A stretch of DNA of 64,000 bases, from assembly GCA_040772005.1 (NCBI GenBank), contig JAXGYZ010000003.1:558001-622000 (forward strand), read 5' to 3'. The notes beneath the pieces were generated by a model, which saw nothing but the letters and a program-made list of their open reading frames with translations, searched no databases and was not told the origin of the DNA. Made by a program: the position numbers and the translations under genes. This document shows, piece after piece, positions 42,545 to 50,960 of the stretch (its first letter is position 1; each line of letters opens with the position of its first letter). The stretch is from MWBF01 sp040772005. Its GTDB lineage: Bacteria; Chloroflexota; Anaerolineae; CG2-30-64-16.

Positions 42545-44034
42545 ACCCCAGCGGTCCGCACCTCGATCTGCGCCCCGACCTGACACGCTCCCCGCAAGAT
42601 CGCACCTGGAGCTGGATCGACGACGGGCTGCTGCCCTATCTCCTGGCGGCCCTGCGCGCATTGTGGGTCTGGCTGCTGCTGCACCTGCTCTACACCAGCC
42701 TGCTGCCGGGCCAGGGCGACCTGTTGGGCTTCGGCACCGTGTTCGGGCTGCTCGCCGCGGGCACGCTCGCCGCCCAGGTCTATGCGTTCCGGTCCGGCTC
42801 CCCGCGGCGTGCAGCCATCATCGGCGGGTCGTTCGGGCTGGCGATGGTGCTGCTGGCCCTGTACCTGGGGCTGGGCCGGGAGATTGCCCCCCTGTGGCAT
42901 CCCCGCTGGCTGAGCGTCATCCGCGACCGGACGGGCGCCACGCTGATGACGGTCTTTCCGGCGGCCCTCTTGCTGCTGTGGGGCCTGCTCACGGGCCGCG
43001 AGCGCGTGTACCACGAGACGCTGCAACGTAACTTTGCGCTGGGCCTGGCAGCCATCCTGGGGGCCATGCTCGTCGCCTACTCCGCCAATCTCGTGCCGAC
43101 GGGCCTGGTCATCTCCGTGCTGACGGCCTTTGTGGCGGTGGGGCTGGTCGCGCTGGCGGTGGGGAGCCTGCAGGAGACGCGGCGGTTCGAAGGCCAACGT
43201 GCGGAGAAGGGTCTCCCGATGGCGCGCTACTGGTGGGGCACTGTGGGCACGACGGTCGCCGGGCTGCTGTTGCTGGGCCTGCTGCTCGGTCAGCTCTTTG
43301 CGCCGGGCACGCTGGAACTGGTGGCCGACATCCTGGCCGGCATCCTGCGCGCGGTCGGCTGGCTGCTCTCCTGGATCATCTTCATCATCAGCTATCCGAT
43401 CTTCAAGCTCCTCGAGTGGCTGATGGCGCGCATCGACCTGCCCGAAGGCGAGGCCGAGACGCTGCAGATCCGGCCGCCGGTCGATCTCACCGACCAGTTT
43501 CAGGAGCTGGCGCAGGAGAGCGCGACCGGCCCGGGCTCGCAGTTCCCGTGGTGGATCCTCCTTGCGCTGGTTGCCGCCGCGGTGCTGCTGGTGGTGTTCG
43601 TGCTGGCGTTCCGGCGCTTCCGCACCTATGCCGAGGACGGCGAGGTGGAGGAGACGCGCGAGAGCATCCTGTCGCTGGACCTGCTGAAGGCGCAACTGGC
43701 GGGGTGGCTGCGGGGGAGGGGGGGGCGCGGCGCGGCCGAGCCGGAGCCCTATGCGCGCATCTCGGGCGACGACTCGCGCGTGCGGGTGCGCCGCACGTAC
43801 CAGGCGCTCTTGGCGTGGGCGGCGGCGCGCGGTCTGCCGCGGCAGCCGGGTCTGACGCCCGAGGACTACGCCCGTGTGCTGGCCGGGGTGTACCCGGCCC
43901 AGCGCGCGCAGTTTGCGGAGATCACGGCGGCCTATTACGACGCCCGGTACAGTCCGCTGCCCGTGCCGGCGGCCCGCGCCGAGGGCGCAGAGGCGGCCTG
44001 GCAGCAGGTCCAGGCGGCGGTTACAGAGGGGTAG
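42541..44034 (+). CDS. DUF4129 polytopic membrane protein
   Basis: The 497-residue protein has about nine transmembrane segments, then a cytoplasmic C-terminal domain of the DUF4129 type (ISGDDSRVRVRRTYQALLAW, GLPRQPGLTPEDYARVLAGV). In many bacteria this domain is fused to, or encoded beside, a TgpA-type transglutaminase; here no transglutaminase domain is present. Operon position with MoxR and DUF58 suggests a membrane complex involved in envelope or secretion processes, not defined biochemically. The TAG stop lies in the first bases of a family C palindrome. Confidence 0.86.
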   Translation: MNPSGPHLDLRPDLTRSPQDRTWSWIDDGLLPYLLAALRALWVWLLLHLLYTSLLPGQGDLLGFGTVFGLLAAGTLAAQVYAFRSGSPRRAAIIGGSFGLAMVLLALYLGLGREIAPLWHPRWLSVIRDRTGATLMTVFPAALLLLWGLLTGRERVYHETLQRNFALGLAAILGAMLVAYSANLVPTGLVISVLTAFVAVGLVALAVGSLQETRRFEGQRAEKGLPMARYWWGTVGTTVAGLLLLGLLLGQLFAPGTLELVADILAGILRAVGWLLSWIIFIISYPIFKLLEWLMARIDLPEGEAETLQIRPPVDLTDQFQELAQESATGPGSQFPWWILLALVAAAVLLVVFVLAFRRFRTYAEDGEVEETRESILSLDLLKAQLAGWLRGRGGRGAAEPEPYARISGDDSRVRVRRTYQALLAWAAARGLPRQPGLTPEDYARVLAGVYPAQRAQFAEITAAYYDARYSPLPVPAARAEGAEAAWQQVQAAVTEG

Positions 44035-44092
44035 CGTAGGGCCTTGTGCCCGTTCTCGTGCCCGTCAGGACGCCCACAAGGGGCTAGGCTAC
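44031..44092. repeat. Family C palindromic element, full copy 2
   Basis: GTAGCGTAGGGCCTTGTGCC and CACAAGGGGCTAGGCTAC form the arms. The stop codon of the DUF4129 gene (44032-44034) is in the left arm. Confidence 0.82.
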
Positions 44093-44126
44093 GTGCCAGT
44101 CCGGACTGCTGCCGAGATCACGCCGT

Positions 44127-44150
44127 GTAGCATAGGGCCTTGTGCCCGTC
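44127..44150. repeat. Family C half-element
   Basis: GTAGCATAGGGCCTTGTGCC is the left half only. It ends one base before the stop codon of the convergent thioredoxin-CcdA gene. Confidence 0.72.
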
Positions 44151-44151
44151 C

Positions 44152-45615
44152 TTACCGCTTGGCGAACTCGCTGCCCACGTGGATGCCGAATCGCGGCAGC
44201 AGCACCCGGTGTACCAGGAGGACGAGCAGCGTCGCGCCGAACGCAATCGCAAAGACGCTGAGCGCCGTGTCGAGCCGGTTCATGACCGTGGGATCCACCA
44301 GCATGACGATGGCCAGCGTCAGCATCAGCATGCCGCCGGTCAGCTTGAGGATGCGGCCCTGCTTTTCCTCCAGCCGGCTCGCCCGCAGGCTGAACACCGC
44401 GGTCAGGAAGATCGCCAGCTCATCGACCTGGTAGACCAGCATGTAGATCGCCAACAGGCCAATGAAGGTCAGCGCGGTCACGCCCTGCGCCGCAACGAGG
44501 TTGCTCCACAGCACCGGGAAGCCCGCGGTGCAGGAGAACTCCACCAGCGATGCCCCGGCGGACATCACCACTGTCGCGCCGATCAGCGCGGGCAGCGAAT
44601 CCCCCGCATTCAGCACCCGCCGCATGCTCTTGTAGAGGCCGGGCTTCTTCTCGTTGGAGATGGTAAACGACAGCCCTTCCTTATACCAGAAGTAGTCCTT
44701 GATATTGACGGCTGCAAAGAACAGTGCCAGCAGCGCCACCACGACCTGAATCCAGCCGACGAAGCTGATGATCGTGAACATCGTGAACAGCCCGGCGATG
44801 AACAGGATGTACACGAAGGAGGTCACGGTCAGGAACACCAGGCCGATGATAAAGACCTTCTTGCGCGAGCCGGTGTGCAGCGTCAGGGCCAGCAGCACGG
44901 AGAGCACCCATAGCGAGCAGGGGTTGAAGCCGTCCACGAAGGCAATGAGTGCGGTGCTCAGCGCAAGGGACTGCGCACCCAGGTCGATCTGGCCGAGCAG
45001 CGGAATCGTAAGGGTCTGCGCAGCGCTGGGCTGGGCGGCGGCAGCGGCAGCCGGCGGTGCGGTCTCGCCTGTGGGCGGCAGGCACGCTGCACCTTCTTCT
45101 TGCGTGAAGTATTGCCCACCTGTTTCCTCGCATTCCTCTGCCGCAGTCAGTGTCGCGGTCGCCTCAGGCGTGATGGTAGCAGCCGGCACATCGAAGAGGC
45201 CCGCACCTGCGTCCGGGCAGCCGTTTGTCAGGCAGGCTGCGACCGTCTCTCGGATCTCCCGGCCAATCGGCTCCTCGATGAACCCGATCCAGTAACGGTC
45301 ACCGATAAACGTCAGCGGCACGGCGGTCGGCTCGAAGCCAAAGCGCGCGGCCAGACGGATCAGCGGTTCCTGATATTCCGGGTGCTGCCAGACCTCGAAG
45401 TCGCGAATGACGATGCCGGGATGTTCCTGCGCCAGGCCCGTCAGGAAGGTCTTTTCTGCGGCACAGTGGGGACAGCCCTCGCCCCAAAACAGGTAGATGA
45501 CCACCGAGTCGGTCGGGCTTGTCTGGGCGTGGGCCGGTGCAGCTATGAGAGCCTGCGCGATGCTGAGCGCTACTGCCAGGGCGACTGCCAGGAGTAGCAA
45601 GCGAGTGTTTTTCAT
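44152..45615 (-). CDS. Thioredoxin-CcdA/DsbD-like fusion protein
   Basis: This 487-residue protein starts with a signal peptide, then an extracytoplasmic thioredoxin-fold domain with the redox motif WGEGCPHCAAEKTF (about residues 45-55). A Cys-containing linker follows, then a polytopic membrane domain. That domain has the paired cysteines of the DsbD/CcdA family (FVDGFNPCSLWVLSVLLAL and VEFSCTAGFPVLWSNL). It should carry reducing equivalents from the cytoplasm to external thiols, which fits the c-type cytochromes (NrfHA) encoded 4 kb away. ATG 45615 is preceded by AGGGTTAGG. It is a single gene between convergent and unrelated neighbours. Confidence 0.87.
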   Translation of the reverse strand: MKNTRLLLLAVALAVALSIAQALIAAPAHAQTSPTDSVVIYLFWGEGCPHCAAEKTFLTGLAQEHPGIVIRDFEVWQHPEYQEPLIRLAARFGFEPTAVPLTFIGDRYWIGFIEEPIGREIRETVAACLTNGCPDAGAGLFDVPAATITPEATATLTAAEECEETGGQYFTQEEGAACLPPTGETAPPAAAAAAQPSAAQTLTIPLLGQIDLGAQSLALSTALIAFVDGFNPCSLWVLSVLLALTLHTGSRKKVFIIGLVFLTVTSFVYILFIAGLFTMFTIISFVGWIQVVVALLALFFAAVNIKDYFWYKEGLSFTISNEKKPGLYKSMRRVLNAGDSLPALIGATVVMSAGASLVEFSCTAGFPVLWSNLVAAQGVTALTFIGLLAIYMLVYQVDELAIFLTAVFSLRASRLEEKQGRILKLTGGMLMLTLAIVMLVDPTVMNRLDTALSVFAIAFGATLLVLLVHRVLLPRFGIHVGSEFAKR

Positions 45616-45793
45616 CCTAACCCTATCATGATCAGGCAATCGTGAAGTCATGCACAAAATGATATACCAAACAGCCGTTCATGTACATGATAAGAGTCAT
45701 GGTTTGCGGGGGATGGGGGGAGGACGCCTCTGGGAGGCATGTCGGAGCGGCCGGGATGCAGCGAAGCTGGCCGGGGATGTCAGGGCATGGTCA

Positions 45794-46204
45794 CTACGAG
45801 GGCAGCTTCAGCACCGTCTGGAATTCCTCGCTGGCACGGATGGCTTGGGCCAGACAGCCCAGCTCTTCGATGCTCGCCGCGTCGAGCTCGCCGTCTACAG
45901 CGATGACGCGCAGCAACTGCGCGAGTAGGGCGCTTTTCCAGCGGCTGTCGCGGGCAGCGGCGGCAGCAAACCAGCGCTCCTGGAAGCCGGTTTCGTCGTC
46001 CGAATCATCTGTGAGCTCGTCATACCGGGCCATGACCAGGTCATATTGGTGCAATGGAATCGACTGCTCAATGATGCGCTCTGCGATGGGACCCCGGCGG
46101 GGATCTCTGAGCGCGACCGTGTCGATCAGGATCAATTGCAGCAGGCAATCGTCCAGACAATCCCGGGTCTTTTGGGATGTGTGTACGGGGAACGGGTTGA
46201 GCAT
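45794..46204 (-). CDS. Hypothetical soluble protein (136 aa)
   Basis: This frame starts at ATG 46204 with GGAGG six bases upstream and encodes a mostly helical, acidic protein. An internal DELTDDSDDETGFQER segment is followed by SALLAQLLRVIAVDGELDAA and SIEELGCLAQAI. The VDGELD-type loop vaguely resembles TerB or EF-hand-like helical proteins, but I do not assign it. It is flanked by a hairpin and by an empty 180-base gap next to the thioredoxin fusion gene. Confidence 0.65.
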   Translation of the reverse strand: MLNPFPVHTSQKTRDCLDDCLLQLILIDTVALRDPRRGPIAERIIEQSIPLHQYDLVMARYDELTDDSDDETGFQERWFAAAAARDSRWKSALLAQLLRVIAVDGELDAASIEELGCLAQAIRASEEFQTVLKLPS

Positions 46205-46309
46205 GTCGCCTCCAGGTTTCGTCGGCAACGGTCACACGACATTTTTCAGCACTATATTTGTGAAGCGTGCGTAGGGTAACGCGTCTCCATTAATAATAGT
46301 ATTACAAGG

Positions 46310-46352
46310 GGCCTGCTCTGAATGATATATTTGTCACGATTCAGAGCAGGCC
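46310..46352. terminator. Hairpin between the M42 gene and the hypothetical gene
   Basis: A perfect 14-base stem (GGCCTGCTCTGAAT and its complement) has a 15-base loop. It lies 12 bases beyond the M42 stop on the minus strand. The following bases are only moderately T-rich, so it is a terminator with some doubt. Confidence 0.65.
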
Positions 46353-46363
46353 GGTCCGCCGGA

Positions 46364-47422
46364 TCAGGGCGTAAAGTCGGTGTCGTCCTTGACGCGGCGG
46401 ATGAAGGCCGCGAGCAGCCGCGAGACGTTCGCCAGGTCCTCCAGGCTGAGCACCTCGGCCGCGGTGTGCATGTAGCGGAGGGGGATGCTGACCAGGCCCG
46501 TCGCCACCCCGGCGCGGGTGAGCTGGATGGCGTTGGCATCGGTGCCGGTGCCGCCCGGCGCCGCTTCGAGCTGGTAGGGGATGCCCTCGGCCTCGGCGGC
46601 CTCGATCAGCATCGCTTCGACGACCGGGCTAATGTTCGCGCCGCGCGCGATGACCGGCCCCGCGCCGAGCTTGACGCTGCCCAGCCGCTGCTTGTTCATG
46701 TCCGGGTGATCGGTCGCGTGGGTCACGTCCACCGCCACGCCCACCTTCGGGTCCACGCCGTACGCGCTGGTGTGGGCCCCGCGCAGCCCGACCTCTTCCT
46801 GCACCGTCGAGACGGAGTACACGGCGGCATCGAACGTCTGCCCCTGCAGCAGGCGCAGCACTTCGCCGACGGCGAAGCTGCCCGCCTTGTCATCGAACGC
46901 GCGCGACGCAGCCACATCGCCCCGGATGAGCTCGAAGCTGTCCACGTAGGTAACGGAATCACCGACCCGGACGAGCGACTCGGCCTCCTGGCGGTCTTTG
47001 GCCCCGATGTCGATCCACAGCTCGTGAATCTCCGGCGACTTCTTGCGCTCCTCGGGCGTCATCACGTGAATGGCCTTCTTGCCCGTCACGCCGGGGATGG
47101 TGCCGTTCTTCGTGTGGATGCGCACACGGCGCCCCGGAATCAGGTTCAGGTCGAAGCCGCCGATGGTCCTGAAGAAGATGAACCCGTTGTCGTCGATGTA
47201 ATTGACGATGAAGCCGAGCTCGTCGACGTGACCGGCGAGCAGGATGCGGGTGGCGCCGGCCTCGTTCAGGACTGCGATGCAGTTGCCGTGCATATCGGTC
47301 GTAATCTTGTCGGCATACTGCTGCATGTATTCGCGCCAGACGCGCTGGGCGGGCTGCTCATAGCCGGAGGCGCTGGGCGCGTCCAGCAGGTCTTTGAGAA
47401 ATGCAAGGGACTTCTCTTCCAT
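46364..47422 (-). CDS. M42-family aminopeptidase
   Basis: M42 peptidases are dinuclear metallo-aminopeptidases that form large tetrahedral assemblies and degrade peptides. The 352-residue protein has the metal ligands in LLAGHVDELGF (His, Asp), SRAFDDKAGSFA (Asp), the catalytic Glu pair in STVQEEVGLRGAHTSAYG, VAVDVTHATD (Asp) and the C-terminal His in SIPLRYMHTAAE. Length and order match the family. ATG 47422 is followed by EEKSLAFLKDLLDAPSASGY, a typical N-terminus. It appears to be monocistronic. Confidence 0.95.
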   Translation of the reverse strand: MEEKSLAFLKDLLDAPSASGYEQPAQRVWREYMQQYADKITTDMHGNCIAVLNEAGATRILLAGHVDELGFIVNYIDDNGFIFFRTIGGFDLNLIPGRRVRIHTKNGTIPGVTGKKAIHVMTPEERKKSPEIHELWIDIGAKDRQEAESLVRVGDSVTYVDSFELIRGDVAASRAFDDKAGSFAVGEVLRLLQGQTFDAAVYSVSTVQEEVGLRGAHTSAYGVDPKVGVAVDVTHATDHPDMNKQRLGSVKLGAGPVIARGANISPVVEAMLIEAAEAEGIPYQLEAAPGGTGTDANAIQLTRAGVATGLVSIPLRYMHTAAEVLSLEDLANVSRLLAAFIRRVKDDTDFTP

Positions 47423-47523
47423 GAGGCGTCAGTTCCTTCCTGGGATGGCGTGTTGATATGGAGTGGTGAAACATTGTGAGGATAGCACAGAGTTTGTCAA
47501 CAGACAAGCGCGAAGAGTTAGCC

Positions 47524-47609
47524 GGGCGCGTTTCAACCTGGGGGCGAACGCGGCCAGCGCGCATACGCGAATGGCGCTGCGGCGCTGGGCACGGATACAC
47601 GAATATCCC
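47524..47609. repeat. Family B half-element, recent copy
   Basis: This is the left half of the element at 14187-14357, sharing an uninterrupted 72-base identity with it. The right half is missing. Confidence 0.85.
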
Positions 47610-47642
47610 CCCGAGTTAGCATCAGAAGTAACAAATACAGCT

Positions 47643-47712
47643 GGAGTCGAGGCTTTGGCCGGTTTGGGAGATTGCAGGCGTACACGACCTCACCGGCTGA
47701 AGCCTCGACTCC
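47643..47712. repeat. Family A palindromic element, full copy 2
   Basis: GGAGTCGAGGCTTTGGCCGG and ACCGGCTGAAGCCTCGACTC are the arms. The total length is 70 bases, the same as at 4780-4849. Confidence 0.82.
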
Positions 47713-47763
47713 GATTTACATAGGCCTATGGGATTGGTAGGGGTTGAGTTACTTGGAGGGACC

Positions 47764-47994
47764 CTACTTCGTCATGTAGCGCGCGTATACCTCTTCACCC
47801 ACGCACTCTTTGGCATAGCTGCACCACTGGATGCACGACTGGAGGTTGTTGTACACGATGAACCCGCACTTATCGCAGCGCGCCTTCACGTCGATCGAGA
47901 AGAGCTCGACATCGCCCCCGCATTCGGGGCACGTCTTGATTTCCAGGGTGATGTCCCTGCGCAGGGAAGATGAGCCAGGACAGAAGTGATCCAT
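47764..47994 (-). CDS. Cysteine-rich zinc-ribbon protein, unknown
   Basis: This 76-residue protein has eight cysteines, in IKTCPECGGDVELFS, VKARCDKCGFIVYNN and SCIQWCSYAKECVGEE. The first four look like a zinc ribbon; the last part could bind a second metal. ATG 47994 has GAGGT nine bases upstream; a start at 48009 is possible. A good promoter lies at 48033-48061. It is divergent from the ferredoxin-NrfHA genes, which suggests, but does not prove, a link with nitrite respiration or redox metabolism. I do not recognise the family with certainty. Confidence 0.75.
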   Translation of the reverse strand: MDHFCPGSSSLRRDITLEIKTCPECGGDVELFSIDVKARCDKCGFIVYNNLQSCIQWCSYAKECVGEEVYARYMTK

Positions 47995-48032
47995 GCGTGT
48001 TAACCTCACGGCGGCGGATTTGCAGCACCCCC

Positions 48033-48061
48033 ATCATAGCAGGGCCGGACGAGGCTGTCAG
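48033..48061 (-). promoter_or_regulatory. Promoter of the zinc-ribbon gene (CTGACA-17-TATGAT)
   Basis: CTGACA (48061-48056) and TATGAT (48038-48033) are separated by 17 bases on the minus strand. The -35 box lies inside the left arm of the 48056-48118 inverted repeat. Confidence 0.6.
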
Positions 48062-48118
48062 GGACTTTTGTCGCACGGGGCCAATCCGGCTGGCACGTTG
48101 CGACAAAAGTCCCTGACA
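48056..48118. repeat. Perfect 20-bp inverted repeat between divergent genes
   Basis: TGTCAGGGACTTTTGTCGCA (48056-48075) and its exact complement (48099-48118) flank 23 bases. The left arm supplies the -35 box of the zinc-ribbon gene. It could be an operator region or a dispersed palindrome. No second copy was seen in the window. Confidence 0.75.
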
Positions 48119-48202
48119 CCGCCAGCGGAATCCGGTACACTCCAAGGCGCCAGCGCGAGCCAGTGAGTGGCATTTACGCTCAGCACTTGTGCGCTCTGTC
48201 AC

Positions 48203-48231
48203 TTGCCCAAATTGGCAGCCCCGATTACAAT
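48203..48231 (+). promoter_or_regulatory. Promoter of the ferredoxin-NrfHA genes (TTGCCC-17-TACAAT)
   Basis: TTGCCC and TACAAT are spaced by 17 bases, and the ferredoxin ATG follows 17 bases after the -10 box. The -35 box lies in TGCCCAAATTGGCA, an imperfect palindrome that might be an operator. Confidence 0.6.
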
Positions 48232-48247
48232 GGCATGGAGCAATGGA

Positions 48248-49027
48248 ATGGCGAAAGTCAGGCGTCAGATCATCACGATCGACGAAGAAAAATGCGACGG
48301 CTGCGGCAACTGCGTACCCGCCTGCGTCGAGGGCGCATTGCAGGTCATCGACGGCAAGGCCCGGCTGGTCAGGGAGAGCTATTGCGACGGGCTGGGCGCG
48401 TGCCTGGGGGATTGTCCCCAGGATGCGCTGCATGTCGTCGAGCTGGAAGTCGAGTCCTACGACGAGCCGGCGGTGCTGGGCTATCTCGCACAGACCGCAC
48501 CGCACATGGTCGAGCGGCACATCGAGCATCTGCGCGCGCATGGGATGACATCTGCTGCGCAGCCGGTGGCCCGGCCGGCGGCGGCTGCCATCCCGCTCTG
48601 TCCCTCGGTGCAGGTGACCGCGTGGGAGGAGCCGGTCATCCAGGACGCACCCGCGCAGGGGCCGCGCGTGCGATCGGAGCTGCGTCAGTGGCCGGTCCAA
48701 CTGCACCTGCTTCCGCCGGCTGCACCTTTCCTGCAGGGCGCCACCCTGACGCTGATTGCGGACTGCGTGCCCTTTGCAAATCCCAACATGCACGCCGACC
48801 TGATGGTCGATACTGCGATCGCCGTGGGCTGCCCGAAGCTGGATGACAGCCGGGCCTACATCCAGAAGCTCACGGAGATCCTCCAGCGCTCGGATGTGCG
48901 CAGCCTGCGCGTCGCGTACATGGAGGTGCCGTGCTGTCGCGGCCTGGTCTTTGTTGCCCAACAGGCGCTCCAGGCCAGCGGCAAGGATATACCCTTCGAG
49001 ACCCTGCTCGTCAACATCAACGGCTGA
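48248..49027 (+). CDS. 4Fe-4S ferredoxin-domain protein
   Basis: The 259-residue protein has two N-terminal iron-sulfur motifs: EEKCDGCGNCVPACVEG and ESYCDGLGACLGDCPQD (C-x2-C-x2-C-x3-C and a longer second motif). A helical segment and a C-terminal domain of about 120 residues follow (LLPPAAPFLQGATLTLIADC, VDTAIAVGCPKLDDSRAYIQ, AYMEVPCCRGLVFVAQQALQ) with extra cysteines. Such two-part proteins occur in anaerobes without a defined role. GGAG lies seven bases before ATG 48248. nrfH starts 24 bases after its stop, so it is probably co-transcribed with nrfHA and may pass electrons in the same metabolism. Confidence 0.85.
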   Translation: MAKVRRQIITIDEEKCDGCGNCVPACVEGALQVIDGKARLVRESYCDGLGACLGDCPQDALHVVELEVESYDEPAVLGYLAQTAPHMVERHIEHLRAHGMTSAAQPVARPAAAAIPLCPSVQVTAWEEPVIQDAPAQGPRVRSELRQWPVQLHLLPPAAPFLQGATLTLIADCVPFANPNMHADLMVDTAIAVGCPKLDDSRAYIQKLTEILQRSDVRSLRVAYMEVPCCRGLVFVAQQALQASGKDIPFETLLVNING

Positions 49028-49051
49028 TTTCTGTCTGCACAAGGAGGTCGC

Positions 49052-49570
49052 ATGTCAAACGCCCCGCCTGAAGAGAGGTCCGGCCGGTCGCTTGGCCGCT
49101 CCCTGACCCTGCTCTTCAGCGCCCTTCCGCTCTGGCTTTGGATTGCGCTGGCCGGCGTGTTTGGCGGCGCGGCGGGCCTGGGTGGCTTCACCTTTGCCTA
49201 CGCCCAGGGCTTCTCGTATCTGTCCAATGACCCGCAGTCCTGTGTCAACTGCCATATCATGCGCGACCAGTTTGACGCGTGGAATCGCGGGTCGCACAAG
49301 GCGGTCGCTGTGTGCAACGACTGCCACACGCCGCACAACAACATCGTCTCGAAATACGTCGTCAAGGGCATCAATGGGTTCCGGCACAGCTATGCCTTCA
49401 CGACCGGCAACTTCCCGGAGCCGATTCAGATCACCGACATGAACCGCGACGTGACGCAGCACGCGTGCCTGTACTGTCACGGCGAATTCACCGCCGATAT
49501 CGCTCACGCCGAGGGCCAGGACCCCACCGACTGTCTCTCCTGCCACGAGGGCGTGGGTCACGATCATTAG
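49052..49570 (+). CDS. nrfH: Cytochrome c nitrite reductase small subunit NrfH
   Basis: NrfH is the membrane-anchored quinol dehydrogenase that feeds electrons to NrfA. The 172-residue protein has one N-terminal transmembrane helix (WLWIALAGVFGGAAGLGGFT) and four heme-binding motifs (CVNCH, CNDCH, CLYCH, CLSCH). The segment FSYLSNDPQSCVNCHIMRDQ is the family signature, including the Met that can ligate heme 1. AAGGAGG precedes ATG 49052, and nrfA follows after 10 bases. Confidence 0.96.
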   Translation: MSNAPPEERSGRSLGRSLTLLFSALPLWLWIALAGVFGGAAGLGGFTFAYAQGFSYLSNDPQSCVNCHIMRDQFDAWNRGSHKAVAVCNDCHTPHNNIVSKYVVKGINGFRHSYAFTTGNFPEPIQITDMNRDVTQHACLYCHGEFTADIAHAEGQDPTDCLSCHEGVGHDH

Positions 49571-49580
49571 GAGGAGCTGC

Positions 49581-50897
49581 ATGACCAAGTCCACTCCATC
49601 GCGCCGCACCTGGCTTTGGGTCGGCCTCGCATTCGTCGCCGGCCTGGTCATCATGGCCGGTGTGGCTGCGCTGCTCGTCAACATCCAGTCCCGGATGAAT
49701 GAGAGCAAGGTGTCGGGCCAGATCATCCCCATTGCCGAGAATGAGCTGGACCCGGCGGTCTGGGGGCAGAATTATCCCCGCCAGTACGATACCTTCAAGA
49801 AAACCGAGATCGTCGGCAACAAGACGCCCTATGGCGGCTCCGACCCCTATAATAAGCTGGAAGCCTACCCGATTTTGAAGCGCGTCTGGGCGGGCTATGC
49901 GTTTGCTGAGGACTTCAACGAGGAGCGCGGCCACTTCTGGGCGCTGATCGACCAGAAGGAGACGCGGCGGCAGGAAGTTGTTGCGCAGCCGGGTGCGTGT
50001 GCGAACTGCCATACGGCGGACGCCCCGCCGCTCATCGCGGAGATGGGCTGGGAGGCCTTCAACCGCACCCCCTACAAGGAGCTTCAGGATCAGTTCCACC
50101 TCGCCTCTTCGTGTGCGGACTGCCATGAGCCAAACACCATGGAACTGCGCATCACCCGGCCCGCGTTTATCAACGCGATGACCGAGCGTGGGGTGGACCT
50201 GAGCAAGGCCACGCGGCAGGAGATGCGCACCTACGTCTGTGCGCAGTGCCATGTAGAGTACTACTTCGAGGGCGAGAACAAGCTGCTGACCTTCCCGTGG
50301 GACAATGGCTTACAGATCGACAACATCATCGACTACTACAACGAATATGGGTTCAAGGACTGGACACACAAGGAAGCCGGCTCACCGATGCTGAAGGCGC
50401 AGCATCCGGAGTTCGAGACCTATACCACGAGCCTGCACTACCGGTCGGGCGTGGCCTGCGCGGACTGCCATATGCCCTACGTGCGCGATGGCGCGACGAA
50501 GGTCTCGGACCACTGGCTGCGCAGCCCGCTGGACAACGTCAACCAGGCCTGCCAGACGTGCCACAAGATCGATGAGCAGGCGCTGAAGGATCGCATCACG
50601 ATCATTCAGAACAACACGGCGCAGCTCTTGCGCACGACCGAAGGCGCGCTGGAGGACCTCATCGACGCGCTGGCCGCGGCCAAGCAGGCGGGGCTGACCG
50701 ATGAGCAGTTGGCCGAGGCCCAGCAGATGCACCGCGAGGCCTCGATGCGCTATGACTTCGTGATGTCGGAGAACTCGACCGGCTTCCACAGCCCGCAGGA
50801 AGCGGCCCGCAGCCTGGGCATCGCCATCGACAAGGCCCGGCAGGGTCAGCTCATCACCGAGCGGCTGATGATGGGCCGCGAGAGCGCCGGGAAATAA
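49581..50897 (+). CDS. nrfA: Ammonia-forming cytochrome c nitrite reductase NrfA (all-CxxCH form)
   Basis: NrfA reduces nitrite to ammonium with six electrons outside the cytoplasmic membrane. The 438-residue protein has an N-terminal signal anchor and five heme motifs: CANCH (140-144), CADCH, CAQCH, CADCH and CQTCH. The first, active-site heme normally has CxxCK; here Lys is replaced by His144, as in a minority of NrfA proteins such as that of Campylobacter jejuni. Other active-site segments are present: CAQCHVEYYFEGENKLLTFP and MLKAQHPEFETYTTSLHYRS. AGGAG precedes ATG 49581. Because the motif is CxxCH, the dedicated NrfEFG heme-lyase is not needed. Confidence 0.95.
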   Translation: MTKSTPSRRTWLWVGLAFVAGLVIMAGVAALLVNIQSRMNESKVSGQIIPIAENELDPAVWGQNYPRQYDTFKKTEIVGNKTPYGGSDPYNKLEAYPILKRVWAGYAFAEDFNEERGHFWALIDQKETRRQEVVAQPGACANCHTADAPPLIAEMGWEAFNRTPYKELQDQFHLASSCADCHEPNTMELRITRPAFINAMTERGVDLSKATRQEMRTYVCAQCHVEYYFEGENKLLTFPWDNGLQIDNIIDYYNEYGFKDWTHKEAGSPMLKAQHPEFETYTTSLHYRSGVACADCHMPYVRDGATKVSDHWLRSPLDNVNQACQTCHKIDEQALKDRITIIQNNTAQLLRTTEGALEDLIDALAAAKQAGLTDEQLAEAQQMHREASMRYDFVMSENSTGFHSPQEAARSLGIAIDKARQGQLITERLMMGRESAGK

Positions 50898-50910
50898 CCC
50901 TCCAAAGAAA

Positions 50911-50940
50911 CGGAGTCCGCATTTGAGAATGCGGACTCCG
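50911..50940 (-). terminator. Terminator between nrfA and the DUF1697 gene
   Basis: CGGAGTCCGCAT and ATGCGGACTCCG form a 12-base-pair stem with a six-base loop. On the minus strand it is followed by TTTCTTTGG, which suits the DUF1697 gene. It also lies 13 bases after the nrfA stop and may act for both genes. Confidence 0.75.
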
Positions 50941-50960
50941 GCTCCCCACCCAACGCTCGC

